From Membranipora membranacea (taxonomy: Eukaryota; Bryozoa; Gymnolaemata; Cheilostomatida; Membraniporidae), in contig OU612066.1 of assembly GCA_914767715.1 (NCBI GenBank), positions 34,010,283-34,074,282 of the forward strand: DNA of 64,000 bases, given 5' to 3'. The notes under the pieces are model-generated. The model made no database searches and was not told the origin of the DNA. It was given only the letters and a program-made list of their open reading frames with translations. Shown here piece by piece: positions 59,801-64,000 of the stretch. Made by a program: the position numbers and the translations under genes. Within the stretch, counting starts at the first letter, position 1, and every line of letters begins with the position of its first letter.

Positions 59801-62435
59801 AGTCATGTGGTGAAAATTGTGAAGAACGAAGCTGGAAAGTTTGTGGTGACTTTCAGAGATCTGAACACGCACTGGGATGTTCCAGGCTATCTCTACTTTG
59901 ATATGGAGTATGATCATGTCATCAGCTGTATGGGATGGAGATATGTGAAACCTGAAATCTTTGATGACACCATCAGGATAGGTAAGAGCTCGTTAAATAA
60001 TCACTTCCATATCCTGAATAACCTTTAGTAGGAAGGATAGCAATACGAAATAGATATCGTTCCATTGCTGGTGATGGAAAAACATTTTTATACACATTTG
60101 TCTTGACTATGTAGAAAGAATTATGACATTTAAATCTCTTAGCATGCTCATGCAATCTTCACTAAATTTTTATAACCTTACTGTATCAAAAAGAATCAAG
60201 ATTATCTTTGAAATGGTGAAGAATAATCATGGCTCAATTTTTACATTAATTTATAGAAACAGTTAAGAATGATAGATATCCTTCGCTGAGTGACTGCTGG
60301 GAGACAGATACAAGGAATTTGTTCTATATCGGAGCAGCTATGGCGGCCAATGAGAAGCAATCAGCCTCTGGTTTTATCCATGGATTCAGATACAACATCA
60401 GAACCCTACACAATATATTAGAGGATAGATTCTTCTCTAATCCTCTACCGCATCAAACAATCGCAGACAGACAACTTCAAGCCATCGCTGATAAAATAAT
60501 TGGTGAGTTTTCAACATTCAAATTGTTATGCTAAGATTTTGAAACCTGAAAATTATTTTGGCCAAATATCAGTCATTCTGATTGACTTAGTTTCAGCAAA
60601 ATAGGAGTTATGACATAACATAATGTCAATTTTAAAACACTGAATATCTTTGTAGGTCGCTCATCAATCAGTGACTCTCTGTATCAGATGAATGGATTTC
60701 TGTGTGATGTCATGGTCTGTGATGATGAAGGCAAAACTACTTACTACACAGATCTACCCAAAAACTATGTGATGAAGAGAAAAGAGTTCAGAAACGCCAA
60801 ACATGTATTCATCTTCCACCTCTCATATGGATTTGACAAGTACGTCAGCTTATAACATTGATGCAGTGTGCTGTCAAACTGGGTTTCAGCTCAACTTCAA
60901 CGGTACCGCAATGAAATTTTTTCATGTTATTCCAAAACAGAACAGAGTGAAAGTTAGGCCGATTGTCAAACACTTGAGTTTCTTTGAAAATTCTTTGGCT
61001 TGCTGGAATAGGCTAAAATGTTTAAATTAATTTTTAACAACAAACGTTGAGAAAGCCAAAATGAAAACACGTCCGTTTTTGTCTCAATACCCTGGGATAC
61101 CGTGTGTGAAACTCTTGATGTTGCTTTGTTTTTTGTTTTTTGTTTTTGGTATCAGTATGGGGCTACGAACTGTATCCTAATTTGGCACAGGAGAATTTGA
61201 GGTCGGATGCCCTCCTTATACCACCATGATCCACCGGGAATCGATCACAGTACCTCTCATTTGAAAGACCCATGCCCTACCCATTGCATCATGACCACTC
61301 CTTTCAAAATAGCTGATTTATCAGGTGTAAGTGATTGATCTTCCATGAGTCTGTTTGATATTATAGGTTTGGAGCCACAGCTAAGCCAGTAGACAATGTA
61401 CACGCTCCAGATTTCTCCAGTAATAGATGTGCCTCATTCCTACATCCTTACATAGAGTATCACAGCTTTGGTGAATACATCGACCAGATGGAACTTCAGG
61501 AAGCTCTAATAGTCAGATTTGATGTTTGGACATGCAGCAAGTTCCCACAATGGCCTCTCACTGCCAATGAGAACTACATCAAACACTATGTTAATGAGAA
61601 GGTTAGTTTTCATATTTAGTAGGAGTATTTGACATTGGCCCAATATTGCCATTTGGTTATTTGTCGCAAATCGATTAATTTTGCACCTACAATCTACATT
61701 GCCTGTCTTGAAAAGCTTGATGATCGGGTGGAGGGGAGAGGGGGCTGAGCAAAACTTGATGATCGGGTGGGGGGGGGGGGCTGAGCAAAGCTTGCCAAGA
61801 CAAGATATACCATCTATAGCGTGCCTTATGTCTTTGAACATATTTTTAGTTGTCAGAGCTGTTTTATCATTAAACATGGGAAAATAATTCCTGCAAGTTT
61901 GCCCAGCATATTCAGTTAGTCAATAATATATTGCCGAGTCTGGTCCAGGGATGGTCAATTTGATGTATGGCATAGATACACTGATATACAGAATGAGTGG
62001 ACGCTGTTTTTAGACAAGTATTATGAGGGAAGGTTGTTTGAATTCTTAGCACACATGATTGAACTTGAACAGTGCCTAACTATATCCGATTCTGTTCTAC
62101 AGATGAACTGGACCACAGAGACATTCAACTTGGTGCCACTACCAGAACACATCATCAAACAGATATTTGTACCTTTGACCGAAGAAGAGATGAAACGCCT
62201 CCCTCCTCTATGGGAGAAATCAGAGTGTAAACCTTCCCAAGAACTTCTACCTCTTAACCCTGTATCTGAACAACAAAGAGTACTCAAACCTACCAGAGGA
62301 GACATCATGGCCTCAGTTCTGGCTATGAGTGAAAATGACAATATCGGGAGTCTTCCCACTCCGCCCCTCTCCCCTCAAACAAAGCGAATAGAGCAACCAT
62401 TTGAAAGTGGTAATTTGAGCTCCACGAGAAATTAG
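56892..62435 (+). CDS. FOXRED2-like FAD-dependent oxidoreductase (8 exons)
   Basis: Exons: 56892-56925, 57098-57628, 58720-58902, 59730-59981, 60257-60502, 60656-60839, 61367-61601, 61920-62435. All have GT/AG borders and consistent phases; 2181 nt, 726 residues. Exon 2 holds the FAD-binding VIVGAGPAGLQ and the family-typical HNKLISLNKKH and FNLRHDWNSLL; the MATGA motif follows. Exon 3 has the second Rossmann motif VGGGNSAFE and ends HYVG, continuing as DLRAVNNN in exon 4. Exon 5 has ASGFIHGFRYN. This order matches vertebrate FOXRED2 (ERFAD), an ER flavoprotein of about 684 residues. Here the start MAPQLSEILSND is not a signal peptide and no KDEL-like end is present, so location and role may differ. 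The last exon is poorly conserved; an AG at 62101 inside it could be an alternative acceptor. Confidence 0.85.
57629..58719 (+). other. Intron 2 of the FOXRED2-like gene
   Basis: 1.1 kb with GTGAGA donor and TTTAG acceptor. No repeat or nested gene recognised. Confidence 0.7.
58903..59729 (+). other. Intron 3 of the FOXRED2-like gene
   Basis: GTAAGT donor and TATTGCAG acceptor. The segment 59134-59270 (GAIKAGKQTMIIPPLLTHFE) follows TTTGCAG and could be an extra exon or a remnant of one. Its inclusion is not needed to keep the phase of the flanking exons. Confidence 0.45.
61200..61305 (-). repeat. tRNA-derived SINE in intron 6
   Basis: The minus strand has a D-arm-like ATGCAATGGGTAGGGCATGG, then GGTCTTTCAAA where an anticodon arm would be, and GATCGATTCCCGGTGG near a B box. 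The order and spacing are those of a tRNA; the changed stems show that it is a retroposed relic. Confidence 0.6.
61715..61795 (+). repeat. G-rich tandem duplication in intron 7
   Basis: Two copies of TTGATGATCGGGTGG followed by G runs and GGCTGAGCAAA, about 40 bases apart; the second has an unbroken run of more than ten G. It could form a G-quadruplex in the transcript. Confidence 0.6.
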
Positions 62436-64000
62436 CATCATAAAGAGTTCGTATTTTCCATTTCCATGTCATACAGTATGATTTCTACTACTAATATCCA
62501 ACTGCTTATTCTGACTTCAATGAATGTGCAGTGAATATGTAAAATTAAGCTGTAAAAAAAAGCCAAAAAAACTTGTACTGTGCTAAAACGCTGACTACAC
62601 ATAATACCAAATTATTGATTGGTTAAATTTATTACATGCAAAGTGTTTTAGACACCCTTTGTTAAGCCAAGCCCAGTCAATCAACGGTCAGATGTTCTAT
62701 ATTATTTTATTTATTTCTCTATTTTTCTATGTGTCATTATTTATATTTATATTTTTTATACTGAGGTATTACATGATTATTGATAGGAGGGCGGTAATAA
62801 ATAGACCATATGATGAAATTCTTGCTCATACAGATGAATGAGAACAAAATACACAATTTTGATAAATTTTAAAAGGTCTATATCAGCTGCATTCACTTCT
62901 AACAGCTGTCTATGATACAAATAGAACACAGCTACCCACCACCCTTTGCTTTAGTCAAAATACATCGAATCGATCAGGAAATTTAAATTAAAGTTCATAT
63001 ATAGTACTCTCATTCCTGTCATATAGCATGTTGTCTGCCATGATGCCTTGGGTGAAATAAAATGCTGTCTGAGGATAATTGGCAGGAAGGAGTCTCGATG
63101 ACATTAACCAATAATTTGTAGTCATGCGCTATTTGAGCGAAAGAGGTGCGTAACAAAGGGGATAGTTACCCGAACTAACGTCTGTTGAGAGTCTGGAAAA
63201 GTCTCCCCATCAGCTATTGTGTTTATGAGTCTACCAACATACAATACACCCGCAAGACTAGGGTCTCATGATTATAGTAACAAACTTATCCTATTCAATA
63301 CAAAGCAGCCTTAAGATATGTAGAACCCTTGATCTCCTAAGATCACTAGAGTACCCAAGAGTTAACTAAAAAATAATGAGGACCTCGCATCATAGATTAA
63401 TGTATTCAACGTTTGGATTTACTTTGCCTCCAAACATAATATAATTACCATTATAGGACCACACACCACTCAACATAAGAAAACAAATACTTGAGAATAG
63501 ACCTAATCCCCTGGGGTTGTGTAACCATAATGATCTAGTAGATCTGCCAATGGGATTAACTCATTCTTATTCTGTAGACAGAAGGATGGGGTAATTTTAA
63601 ATTGGTGGTAAAGGCTAACACCTACATTCTACTCTCTCTGCCCATTGTCTTAACATTGACCAGAATTCAAGGATATTACCAATCTGCTTTGACGGCGTGG
63701 TTCTGCTGGCAGGTGTTACGTTTAAGGTAATCGATGCTGGCTCCAATTTAATCGTTCGCATATTTTGATGGCACAAATGGTCTTAACAATCAAAACTCGT
63801 CACGTTGGAGATAGAGTTCCGAGAAAGAAAATGAACCATACGATGGGAAATTTATCTCATCTGCCAGTACTTAAAATCTTTTTTTTTCAAGTTTTGCAGT
63901 TTTATGCCCTCAATTATAGAATGGTCAAATCAGTTCAACCTACCCGTTATTTGTTTCTTACTATTCAAATCCATACAAGAATTTAGATCAAGTTTGAAGT
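62436..64000. other. 3' region of the FOXRED2-like gene and unannotated end
   Basis: A polyadenylation signal AATAAA at 62796-62801 may end the transcript. From about 62850 to the window edge no gene, repeat or RNA is recognised; the frame at 63765-63986 has no motif. Confidence 0.45.

Noticed and set aside
63160-63720. Possible mitochondrial insertion or rRNA fragment
   Set aside because: Base composition drew attention, but no rRNA or mitochondrial gene motif could be identified.

Overview
The window is nuclear DNA from a multicellular animal. Its genes are split by short introns with GT/AG borders, promoters carry TATA boxes, and the rest is AT-rich and full of non-LTR retrotransposons, foldback elements and tRNA-derived repeats. 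The secreted C-type lectins and the FOXRED2-like gene suggest a marine invertebrate; the species cannot be told from sequence alone. No prokaryotic, CRISPR or viral locus is seen.

Layout. (1) 1-1837: 5' part of a non-LTR retrotransposon (LINE) on the minus strand, running off the left edge. (2) 1880-3103: a 1.2 kb repeat 'S', found again inverted at 17693-18918. (3) 3104-34150: an array of lectin duplicons. Five apparently intact three-exon lectin genes (A 4168-5268 -, B 13188-14290 -, C 22790-23870 +, D 25589-26692 -, F 31590-32691 -) share signal peptide, promoter and 3' flank; a sixth, older copy (E 28386-28992 +) is a pseudogene. B and C lie in the two arms of a giant inverted repeat (about 12527-17686 against 19167-24487). 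Three copies of a single 184-nt exon of the FOXRED2-like gene at the right of the window sit between lectin units. A 4 kb stretch (about 6480-10420) between units A and B holds possible THAP-type exons and two foldback elements. (4) 34150-41660: no clear gene; an old lectin-flank copy, a small tandem duplication, palindromes, and a 2.7 kb element with long inverted ends, an 8-bp target duplication and a P-element/THAP9-like transposase remnant. (5) 41661-about 46150: a nearly complete LINE, almost identical to the left-edge copy, with one frameshift in ORF2. (6) 47985-48912: a decayed RT fragment of another LINE. (7) 50666-55682 minus: an unrecognised gene seen as three 3' exons plus a likely first exon with TATA box. 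(8) 56799-62801 plus: a complete eight-exon FOXRED2-like flavoprotein gene (726 residues), head-to-head with the previous gene.

How it fits together. The lectin array looks like a young, structurally unstable family of probable immune or mucosal lectins. It was amplified by tandem and inverted duplication in a repeat-rich region. One exon of the neighbouring oxidoreductase gene was trapped in the duplicated unit and copied with it. Identity statements are by eye; no alignment or database search was run.
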